Positions 42,601 through 52,466 of a stretch of 64,000 bases of DNA are shown piece by piece. Made by a program: the position numbers and the translations under genes. Every line of letters begins with the position of its first letter. Within the stretch, counting starts at the first letter, position 1. Under the pieces are notes generated by a model. That model searched no databases and had not been told where the DNA came from. It worked only from the letters and a program-made list of their open reading frames with translations. This DNA comes from Agapanthus africanus (lineage: Eukaryota > Streptophyta > Magnoliopsida > Asparagales > Amaryllidaceae), in contig JASDDO010000006.1 of the NCBI GenBank assembly GCA_030015575.1, positions 103,966,045 to 104,030,044 of the forward strand, given 5' to 3'.

Positions 42601-44159
42601 CTAGTAGTTTGACATGATATTAGTGTACTTACCTTATATGCCAGCTTAGATATTGTAGTTATTACTTATCACTTCATGCATACTGTTATTCATTGTTATG
42701 CCGTATTCATGGATTCTCATACCTATATTCATGGGTTTACATGCTATTGATGATTTGGACTGATTTCCAGGAGATTTTCTGGATTTTGGGGAAAACCGCA
42801 AAACTTGTATAAGCTTTTTTCCTCTCTTTTAAATAAAAAGTGCGGTTTTCCCATGATGTTTGAGTCGTCTATCATGAGTTTGCTGATGGATTTCGAGACC
42901 CGATTCGAGGAGATGGAAGAACCGTTTCGGGTACATGGTGGGCCCGGTGCGGTACCCCGGGACAAGAAGATCGTGTTGTTGACGTGGAGCCTGTGCAGGG
43001 GAGCACGCCCGACCGGTGATTTTACCCGACGCGTCGGATATCCGGAGGATACCGTCGTGGTCTTGAGATTGATGGTAAGGGCCGGTCTGGACTGACGGCG
43101 TCCTAGATAGTGAGATTGACATACAGAGATTTTGAGATATTGAGGTATAGAGATTGCGATACAGAGATATCGAGAGATTTGGATACTTGTTTTGTGTCGA
43201 TGCTAGGCACTGTTTATGCTGATTTCATTTATGATACCTCGTTTTTAAAAAGATACAGAAATCTCATTGATTTATGACAGCAGTTTTCATCAGTACATGC
43301 ATTCTGTTTCATGCATTCATACATCATCCATATGGTATATTGCTACCTGAGGCACTGGCACGGGCATATGGGATTACACTTGGGTTAGATATTTACCCTA
43401 GTCATTGTTATCGACTGCTGGTTATATTTGAGGATTATATATTATGATCGTATGACCTAGGATTGCGTCATACATGCGATTTCTATTCGTAGATGTTTTT
43501 CTATTCACGAGTTGGCAACTCACCCCCGTTGTGCCCCAGTTTCTTGCAGGTTTGCCGTACAGGTTTCATTACGGCTTTGTGGGCACAGTTTCGTTACTTA
43601 CTAGTAGGTGGGTTTATTATCGTACCCATCATATTACCTTGTATAATAATATTCAGTTGTATCTAGTAAATTTCATCAACCAAACATGTATTTATTTTTG
43701 AGATAGAGACCAATGATGTTATTCTTTCGACCTCAGAGTCGCGCGTTGTATTTTTGTGGATTTCTTGTTGTTTTGAGTTTCCTTTTGAGTTTTGATCCTC
43801 GCCCTTGGCGTTGTATATTATATTACTTGTGTGGTTGTGACCGTCGATTGACGAAGAGCTAGCTCCCGCTTAGGGATGCCTTTTATTGATTTCGTATACT
43901 ATTCATGTTGTATCCCGCTTGGGGGCCAGTATTTACAAAGTAGACTCTGCCGAAATTTTCAAGAAATATTTGATGTTTTTAAAAAAACGCAGAATTCGGC
44001 TTATGTTAATAAAACTACTTGATTTAAATTGGTTTTTCCTTCACTCTACTACTTTTCTTGGTTTGGATTTCTCGGTTTTCGGCTAACTTAGATTACGTAT
44101 GCCTCGAGACATTTCGTAGTCTAAGTGCCGGTCATGTTCCGTACTTTCGGGACGTGACA
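39638..44159 (+). repeat. 3' LTR of element 2 (4522 bp)
   Basis: An uninterrupted copy, TGTAACACCTTG to GGGACGTGACA, followed by the target duplication TTGAC. It is the reference for this LTR family in the window. Confidence 0.95.
41342..41410 (+). other. Exon-like cassette in element 2 3' LTR
   Basis: The same 69-nt segment as at 34062, bounded by GATATGTAG and GTGAGTAGAT...ATCTAC. Here the donor reads CAG/GTGAGT, the plant consensus. Confidence 0.58.
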
Positions 44160-44164
44160 TTGAC

Positions 44165-47100
44165 TTAGTACCTATTGGACACTGCACCATTACAGACGGT
44201 TCATGTTGCAAGAGCACTGAATTGTATGAAACACACACCGTTGGTAATTACCAAGACACGCACAAAAAATACTTATATGTGGTACTGCATCCGTTATTGA
44301 CATTGAGGCTGTTATTCTTGTACCACCTTACTAAGTGAATATGTATTGTACCGCCTTCCTTATTATCTATAGTTAGACGTTGATTCTTGTTCTATTGCGC
44401 ATATGAATTGCATCATGCATACATACATACATACATACATGCATATACACATACATTGCTATACCTACGTATACACCTTTATATGATGTTGCATTTAACT
44501 TTGAGGAATTTGGGAACCGCATGATATCTTTAAAATACTTGATTCATTTAAAAGAGCGGTTTTTCCCTTGATATGCTCATATTACTGTTCTATGTTGCAT
44601 ACATCATATTTCATGGATTTACGCATTGAGATACTGATTTCATATGATTTGAGAACCGTGGTTATATTTCAAGAAAGTATGTATTGTTTTGAAAACCCGG
44701 TTTCTCTTGATATGATATTTCGATGCGTCCACCATGAGTTTTCTCGGTTCTGAGATTGGTTTTAGAAACCCGATTTGAGAAGATGGATGATCTGTTTGCG
44801 GGTTCATGGTGGACCCGGTATGGTATCCCGGGGCAAGAAAGGTATGTTGTGCAGTAGACGATGAGCATGGCAGAAAGATTACTACCTATCGGTGATAGTT
44901 TGGACCCGGCGGTTATCCGGAGGATACCGACCGGAGTCGTGGGATGGATATGGGCCGATCCGGACTGACGGAGCCTGTGGGCCGATCCGGACTGATGGAG
45001 CCCGAGTTATGTGGATTTTTTTGTCGATGTTGGATACGGGTTTTCATGATGTTTCGAATGTCGATGTTGGGCACTCAGGTTCCATGAGATTTATGGATAT
45101 GAGGGCCGATCAGAGTGATGGCGCCTGAGGTATTGGGATTTGGGGTGTCGTTGATGGACACCGGTTTTCCACGATGATGATTATGTTTTATCCCCCACTA
45201 AGGATTATTTGATATGCATCGTTTCATGTAGTTGTAGTACCCTGATGGTGTACCTTGATCATGATTGTTGCATATCCATAAGTTCAGTCGAAAATATTGC
45301 AATCATTAAAATAACAATTTCCGCACTTTTCTAATCATCTAAGGATTTTTGTTATAAATATAACACATATTACAAGTTCTTCTGGAAAATATCAATTACC
45401 ACATTTTATACATTATAATCAACATTCTGGAAGGAAATTATTTGTTTATTATTTCATGCAAGATAATGTATATCTCAACATTCTTCATTGAGATTCTGTG
45501 CAGAAAATTAGCTCAGGACAGATATCGGAATCGAAAAATTGCCTATAAAAATACAGGAAATCAAAGAGTTAAAATCTGGCAGAGATTCAGAAAAGATAAG
45601 AAGATTCCAGATATCACCTGAAAACCCAGAGACCAACACCAGAAGACCACAAAGAATTGAATAAAAAATCTCACAAATCGGCCGCGGAAAGGCGGCCGAG
45701 TCAGCCCGAGTTGCCGTGGATCCGCGGCCGATTCAGGGAGTCGGCGATCAAGAATTCTACAGAAAGCTTCATGCCAACTTCCAAGCTTGCTGAGGACGCT
45801 CCATTGTAACAATCTTGTTCTGAAAACTTCCCTACAATAGCCTAGTTTCTTGAGGAAGCTTGATAACTACCTTATTCTAGAAGTTTCCCTACAACTACCT
45901 AGCTTCTTGAGGAAGATTGACCTAGCTTTTAATGGAAGATTGGTGAAGAGCTATAAAAAGGGACCTAAGCCTACATTAATGAGGTTGTTGAGTTGTTGAT
46001 GGTAATCGTTTTCTAGCACACAAATCAAAACTAAATCCAATTCAATTCCTAATCAAGACCCAAATCAAGAATCGTTGAGAACAACATCGAGCGACGACAT
46101 TCAAGATCCTTTACGTGAAGCCGATCGTCATCAAGAGCATGAGATCCTCGACAGGTCCAAGTCTCACATACATCGAGTGAAGCGAAATTCGACTGAATTG
46201 TTATCTCTTCAAGAGAGCGATCGAGCGCAATTCTTGTAACCTCGGATTGAAGGAATGTGTAATTAGAAGTTGATTAATAAATGTGATCAATTGTTAATTC
46301 TCTCTTTCTTTACATTTTCGCATTATGAAAATTCTAATTCTTGATTCTTTTATTTTCATGATGCATGAGTGAAATCTCCGTTTGTTAAGGATTCGAAGGA
46401 ATTTGGTAGATCAAATGGTGATGAAATCCTATACGCATCTTAAGTCTTATGAGAATTATGAACTTTAGGAAAAAGAATCGTCAATGACCAAATTTGGAAC
46501 GAGATCACCGTTCTTGATAATTTCGTTGCAATTTGGGATTAAATGATTGCTGATTCTCTTTGATAAAGGCTAGATTTGAATGATGATAAATGAAAAGATA
46601 AGGGACAGTGATGGGGAAACCCTAGTTTCTTCAAAAGATCCCTAATCTTTATTCATCGCCAACGTTCTAGCTATAATTCATCAATAGATAAGATAAGTCA
46701 TTATTAGTATTCATCAATGCTACTAATTCCTATCGAATCCTACAAGCTATTCTACATTTTCTTGATAACTAAAATTGAAATTGTACACTTTCTTGATTAC
46801 TAAATCTTAAAATCATTCTTGATTTTTCTTGAAAATATTTCATCTAATAAATCTTGATTCATCTTCTTGAATTTTCTTTACTATTTTCTTTCGACTCAAC
46901 TAAAGCGAGAACGAATAAATACACGAATCTCAGTGGACGACCCGTACTAATTAACGAAGTGTGTCGACACCGTTATTGATTGCGGCTATAAATTCATTGA
47001 TTGTGATTATACTTTTCATTTCATATCGAATCTACGGATCAAAAAATAAATCAATCACCATATTGCCATACTTATGCTATCAGATTGCATGTGATAGATT

Positions 47101-47818
47101 ATCGTTGTTCGTGCATACTTGCGATTACCTGTATGATGTTACTTACTATTCACGAGTTGACAACTCAACCTCGTTGTGCCACAGTGTTTTGCAGGCTTGA
47201 CCCTCAGAGTAGTCACGGCAGGGCTCCTTATTGTATCTATTTCTGCGCATACCCCTACGATTGGCTGTGAGGCCTTTTTTTGTGTAGGTGGGTTTGCGTT
47301 TATCCGATTACATCTATTGTATATCTCATTGTATCTAGTACTCTCCATCTACCACTTTCATGTATTGACTTAGAGACGAGTTTGTGAGGATCGATATTGT
47401 ATTATGTGACTCTGGGTGCCGTGCTTGTATGAGTCGGCCTTTCTTATGTTACTTTATCTCTTTTATGTTGTCTTCATTTTATTTTCTATTTCTTTGCTAC
47501 GACATCGTATATATGCTTGTGGTGATTGTTTTCCGCCTTTGGGCGTGATTTTCTCCCGTTTGGGAATTCTTTATTTATATCCTGTGTCTGTACTAGTTTC
47601 GGGGCAGTTTTACAAAGGAGGTGCTGCAAAAATTTTTAAGAAAATAAACTTAATTTTTAAGATTTTTACTTGAGATTTCCAAATGTTTTAACAATGTTTT
47701 ATCACTTACTTCTTTTTACGGTTTAGATTTCTGGGTTTTCGGCTTACTTAAATTGTGTTACGCCTGTTGACGTCACGTGGTTTTAGTATCGGTCACGTTC
47801 CTAAATTGGGTCGTGACA
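44165..47818 (+). repeat. Downstream part of solo LTR A
   Basis: It resumes A after element 2. Landmarks shared with the other LARD-like LTRs include a TGAGAACCGTGG region (44650), a mirrored open frame with GGTGGACCCGG (44808), the CTATTCACGAGTTG stretch (47145) and TTTACAAAGGAGG (47610). It ends GTCGTGACA. Tandem GGCCGATCCGGACTGA units lie at about 44950-44995. Confidence 0.75.
45270..46990 (+). mobile_element. Unassigned insertion in A, LTR-like
   Basis: Similarity to the LARD-like LTR layout stops near 45270 and returns near 47060. The 1.7 kb between has LTR-like features: TATA box AGCTATAAAAAGGGAC (about 45948), a leader with CAAATCAAGAATCG, the polyadenylation-like TTAATAAATGTGATC (46270), and GTGGACGACCCGTAC near 46940, which recalls Ty3 LTR ends. 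I find no convincing TG...CA border or target duplication, so extent and family are uncertain. Confidence 0.4.
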
Positions 47819-48506
47819 CATACTTCATTACATTCACTGACGATCTCTCAAGATACGGACATGTGTTCTTGCTGAAACACAAGTCTGAAGCTTTTGAGAA
47901 ATTCAAAGAATATAAGCATGAAGTTGGGAACCAGACGGGTAAAAGTATTAAAATCCTACGATCTAATCGGGGAGGAGAATACTTGAGCACGGAATTCCGT
48001 GACTATCTAAAATAGAATGGAATTCTCTCCCAGCTTACTCCTCCGTATACACTACATCACAACGGTATATCGGAGCGGAGGAATCACACCCTATTAGATA
48101 TGGTGCGCTCTATGATGAGCACCGCTGAGTTACCTATTTCCTTTTGGGGCTATGCGCTAGAGACAGCCATGCACCTATTGAATTTGGTCCCTACCAAATC
48201 AGTGCCTACCACTCTATATAAGATATGGAAGGGGAAGAGACAATGTCTTAATTATGCTAAGATATGGGGTTGTCCGGCCTATGTCAAAAAGCACAACCCG
48301 AAAAAACTCGAGGCAATGTCTATTCTGTGCAAGTTTGTTGGATATCCCAAAATCTCACTAAGGTATATCTTCTACCACACCGAGGAACAAAAGGTGTTTG
48401 TTTCTCGACATGCCACCTTTTTAGAAAAGGAATTTCTTGTGAAAGAAATTTGTGGTGAGGAGGTAGAACTGGAAGAAGTTCCAGCGTACAAACTACGACA
48501 GAAGAT
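47819..48506 (+). pseudogene. Copia C integrase region
   Basis: It continues the copia integrase immediately after solo LTR A. YFITFTDDLSRYG, KSIKILRSNRGGEYL and the SERRNHTLLDMVRSMM block are seen, then the GYALETAMHLLN and KIWGCPAYVKK regions. It is homologous to integrase in E and F. Part of a broken fossil. Confidence 0.85.
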
Positions 48507-49307
48507 TTGGAAGAAACAGAGGATTCCATAGTTCCCAACGAACCTCAGCCTCTCCGCCGATCTAGTAGGGTTCCTCACGCACCTGAGAGATACTACGATT
48601 TTCTCATTGATGGTGAGAGAGAGGATTGCATCATGGAAGATGATGACCAAACTAGCTTCGAGCAGGCCATCACGAGTAGGGACTCTGTGAAATGGCTGGA
48701 TGGAATGCGATCTGAGATGGAATCCATGTACACCAACAAAGTATGGACTTTGGAAAATGCTCCTAAAGGGGTAAAACCCATTGGGAGCAAATGGATCTTT
48801 AAGAAGAAACTTGGTGTAGATGGAAAAGTTGAGATTTTCAAAGCTAGACTTGTTGCAAAAGGTTTTCGTCAACGACCAGGTGTGGATTATGATGAAACCT
48901 TTTCTCCAGTGGCTATGCTGAAGAACCTCGGGATCCTGCTTGCCATCGCTGCATACCATGACTACGAAACTTGGCAAATGGATGTTAAGACCGCCTTTCT
49001 AAATGGTGATTTAAAAGAGAGCGTGTACATGACTCAGCCAGAGGACTTCATGGACAGTGGGAGCAGCGGGAAGGTGTGCAAGCTGCTTAAATCCATCTAC
49101 GGGTTAAAGCAGACATCGCTGAGTTGGAACATCTGTTTTGATGTGGTAGCCAAAGAGTCTGACTTCATCAAAAATGTAGATGAACCTTGTATATACAAGA
49201 AGGTGGCAGAGAGTAAGGTTGTCTTCCTCGTACTGTACGTGGATGACATACTCTTGGTAGGAAATGATGTTCCTATGCTGCACTCGGTCAAGCTCTTCTT
49301 ATCATAA
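48507..49307 (+). pseudogene. Copia C reverse transcriptase region
   Basis: An open stretch of 266 codons with KWIFKKKLGVDGKVE, LVAKGFRQRPGVDYDETFSPVA, WQMDVKTAFLNGDL, the KLLKSIYGLKQ block and the active-site box YVDDILLVGND. Wording is very close to Angela/BARE-type copia proteins. Confidence 0.92.
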
Positions 49308-50012
49308 ATATTCTCAATGAAAGATCTAGGTGATGCCTCCTGCATCTTAGGGATTAAGATCTATAGAGATAGATCTAAACGGATGTTGGGATTGTCCCAA
49401 TCCAGGTACATCGACACCATATTAAAGAGGTTTAGTATGGAGGATTCCAAGCGTAGGAATTTACGCACGATCTCAGGACTCACTCTCTCCAAATAGATGT
49501 CTCCCAAGACTGATTTGGAGAGAGATCGCATGCAACGGATACCTTATGCTTCGGAAGTAGGCTCTATCATGTACGCAATGTTATGTACCAGACCAGATGT
49601 AACATACTCACTAAGTGCAGTGAGTAGGTATCAAGAAGATCCAGGAGAGAATCACTGGACAGCTGTGAAGAACATTCTCAAGTACTTGAGAAGGACTAAA
49701 GAGATGTTCTTGGTGTATGGTAACAGTGAACTCCAAGTGGAGTCCTTTGCCGATTCGAGCTTCCAGAGTGATAAGGACGACTCTAAGTCGGTCTCGGTAT
49801 TTGTCTTTACCCTCAATGGAGGGGCGGTTTGTTGGAAGTGTTCCAAGCAGGAAACTGTGGCAGACTCGACGATGGAGGCTGAATACATCGCTGCCGACGA
49901 TGCTGCAAAGGAGGCTGTCTGGATGAAGAAGTTCATAACTGAACTAGGAGTTGTTCCGTCCATCGAGCATCCAATACCTTTGTATTGCGATAACAATGGA
50001 GCAGTGGCTTTG
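49308..50012 (+). pseudogene. Copia C reverse transcriptase end and RNase H
   Basis: MSPKTDLERDRM, YAMLCTRPDVTYSLSAVSRYQ, LKYLRRTKEMFLVYG, the FTLNGGAVCWK region, DSTMEAEYIAA and IPLYCDNNGAVAL give the copia RNase H with its D/E/D positions. LTR D starts at 50013. Confidence 0.9.
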
Positions 50013-51409
50013 TGTAACATTTCAGAAAATATAAAATATTATTTTTGGAATTTAATATTAAAATAATATATTTCCCGAAAACTGCCCGATTTGCGAAATT
50101 GGGATTTTCGAAAAAGGGTATAAATATATACCAATATTTGTGAAATAATTAGAAATAAAAATGATTTATTCATTTAAAAATATATTTAAAGGATTTGGCA
50201 TTTTTAAAATTTATTATGTGCAGTTTTGATAAAAACCCGATTAGTGCACTGCTAATCGCGATTAAGCCAAATCCGTGTTTCTACAGTTTTTCATGGTAAG
50301 TGCACCATGACATGTTACATGTTATTTCATGGTGTTGTTTTATTTGGGTTTATGTGATTTGGTGAGAAAAGAGAAAGAAAAAGGTGTCATGATGAGAGAG
50401 AAAGGAGACATAATGATGACTTGGAGAGAGAGTGTGAGAATATTTGAGAGAGAGAGAGGAGAGGGCAGACACATATGCCTCCACCATTATTCATTTTCTT
50501 CTCCTTCTTCATCTTCCTCACCCTCATCTCCCTCCACCTTCAAGCCCTAAATCCATCTCCAAAACTCCATCCAAAGCATATACCCCTTTCACAAAAAACG
50601 ACCCCCTCTTCATGCTCATCACATTGAACCAAGCAAAATGGGATTTTGAAAACTTTGGAACTTCTAGGGTGTGCTTGAGAGACATCCATGAGATATATCT
50701 CTTTCCATGTTAGTTTAGTTTGAATTCCTAACATTTTGGTTTAACTTAGAACTCGTTTAGTGATGGATTTGTGAACATGGAAATTCTAAGAGAAGGAATA
50801 TGGTTCCAGTTGTGTTGTAGTGATATAGGGGCTGTTAATAAGACTTGAGTGGGGTTTTTACTGGACAAGGATAGAAAATAAGGATTTTGGATTTGAGTTC
50901 ATGTCGGTTTTGTAAGAAAATTGGGTGTGCAAGGAAATCTGGAGCAACCCAGGGAATTTTTGAGAGTAGCAAACAATACCATGGACCTTGATACACTACC
51001 AGGAGACTACCATGACAGAACGAACCCCATTGGAGCCTGGGGGGCCCAGGTGGCCGGAATTTTGATGGGAGTGGCCGGCCAATTGGTGAGGGCAGGGGTC
51101 TAGGTTGGTCCAGTAGGTCATATACACTATATACATCACCCTAGACTTGTTTGCTTAGATTTATTTGACCTGAGTCAAAATCTGGGAGCTTTTTAGAGTG
51201 ATTTTGGCTATGTTTTCCGTATTTTGAAATGCTAATTCTTGTTATTTGGATTTGTATTTGGTTGTGGGATGTTCGTGCATCAACAACATGTGTTGTTTAG
51301 TTGATTTTGTACGCGTATGCTATAGGTTCTAACCTACGAGCAAGGCGCGTGCCGTTTTGGATTTTAGAACCTGATTTTAATAGCGCTTTGATATGTGTTG
51401 TTATTGTAG

Positions 51410-51475
51410 GTACCTTCGCGTAGATTCCGAGGTGACGGAACGTGGCGTCAACGACTTCGGCAAGCGAAGACTACG
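51410..51475 (+). other. Exon-like cassette in LTR D
   Basis: Acceptor-like TTGTTATTGTAG ends at 51409. The 66-nt segment begins GTACCTTCGCG, as in element 1 (GTACCTTCACG), and is followed by GTGAGTAGATCAATATCTACTGGGG. Confidence 0.55.
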
Positions 51476-52131
51476 GTGAGTAGATCAATATCTACTGGGG
51501 AAGTCGGGTGGATGGCCTATATCACCCCCGCAAAGTTTTGAGGGAAACTGATTTATAGAATATGGTTAAGGAAACCTAGATTTGGAAACTAGGGTTAGAG
51601 TTAAATGATAGTTAGTGAAACCATATTAGAAACTAAGGATAGTTAGAAGTGATATAATACGGCTAATATGTGATGACGGGATTTGAGGATGATGTTTGAC
51701 GATATTGCCGTTTAGGATACTATAGGTCTAGATAGTCGATGTAGATGTGTTATCCAAACCATACATATTTATAAACTGAAGAATTGTATGCATCTTTTAA
51801 ACAGTTAACTTGAGGGACGTTACGGAATTTCAAATGATATCTTTTCTTTAAAACACCGTAACCCCTATTTTCAAAACTACGATTCGCTCCATTAAAAATC
51901 TGATTATATGGTTCGGGTGTGTATGTTAGATTAGATACTTATACTTATAGTAGAGATAGAATGTTTATGTAAACTCGACTTGATGTGAGATATAAATGCG
52001 ATGAAAAGAATATAAGACGAATATGATGATCCGATGACATGTTGGTATACGGATGCTAGTCGATTGAGATGATTGATACCTTGTCGGTCCCCTGACATGA
52101 GATCGTTATGGATGTGACCTGGGACATAGGT

Positions 52132-52150
52132 ATATATATATATGTATGTA

Positions 52151-52181
<31 letters not shown>

Positions 52182-52183
52182 AG
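52132..52183. repeat. (TA)/(TATG)/(GT)n microsatellite
   Basis: A compound simple repeat: TA, then TATG, then about twelve GT units. Confidence 0.95.
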
Positions 52184-52466
52184 AATGTTGTGAATCATGG
52201 ATGATAGGTCGTACGTGATATTAGGCCGTACCCTCATTGTCTTAAAGGTTGATAGGATCCCTATTGGTTTAATGTCGTCGTACGATGATCTTTTCTGTAT
52301 GTGATGAGTTGATTTCATGATTGATCCATACCCTTGACTAGAGGATTCCGTACGATGGATTATATCGTACGTGATGTTGTGTGGCTAGATGCCGATTGAT
52401 AGATTCACCGACTCGGACATCTTAGATATGTATACCTGTCAGCATTTACATATGATTTATTTTTTG

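Larger units (their letters stand above)
12627..44159 (+). mobile_element. LARD-like LTR retrotransposon element 2
   Basis: Complete at both ends: LTRs TGTAACACCTTG...GGGACGTGACA, flanked by the 5-bp duplication TTGAC (12622-12626 and 44160-44164). The 5' LTR is 12627-13263 plus 32999-36883, separated by element B. The 3' LTR is 39638-44159. Both come to about 4522 bp. The internal domain is only 2.75 kb (36884-39637), with an initiator-Met-type primer site and a purine tract but no recognisable gag or pol, so it depended on other elements. In the first 134 bp I count six LTR differences. It sits inside solo LTR A. Structurally whole, coding-empty fossil. Confidence 0.92.
11207..47818 (+). 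mobile_element. Solo LTR A (LARD-like family), split by nested elements
   Basis: It begins TGTAACACCTTAGAATGCG at 11207 and ends GGGTCGTGACA at 47818. It is flanked by the perfect 5-bp duplication CATAC (11202-11206 and 47819-47823) inside the copia integrase region. The LTR-derived parts are 11207-12626 and 44165-47818. No primer site or purine tract is seen between them once element 2 and the 45.3-47.0-kb insertion are set aside, which indicates a solo LTR left by LTR-LTR recombination. A has the same LTR landmarks as elements 1, 2 and D: CT-rich tract, exon-like cassette, and a CTATTCACGAGTTG stretch (47145). Confidence 0.82.
9446..50012 (+). mobile_element. Ty1/copia element C (Angela/BARE-like), host of all other insertions
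   Basis: Visible pieces in order on the plus strand: leader (9446-10333), protease and GAG-pre-integrase region (about 10480-11206), integrase (47819-48506), reverse transcriptase (48507-49307) and RNase H (to 50012). The 36.6 kb between 11207 and 47818 is nested insertion. The leader aligns with that of copia E, including three copies of a GGCCAA-type motif, so C is an older relative of E and F. Both LTRs lie outside the window. The coding region is broken at several points, and C must predate A, element 1 and D. Confidence 0.85.
50013..52466 (+). mobile_element. LARD-like LTR D (start of an element or solo LTR)
   Basis: It starts TGTAACATTTCAG, like element 1, inside the copia RNase H; CTTTG (50008-50012) should be the target duplication. 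It carries the shared landmarks: GA-rich tract (50360-50470) followed by a CT-rich tract, a CTATAGGTTCTAACCTA hairpin (about 51320), and the exon-like cassette. Copia E interrupts it at 52466, and the rest lies outside the window. No gene is recognised; 50329-50713 open frames are low complexity. Confidence 0.78.

Noticed and set aside
45270-46990. Host promoter and gene
   Set aside because: The TATA box is not followed by a convincing coding region. The block looks like an LTR.
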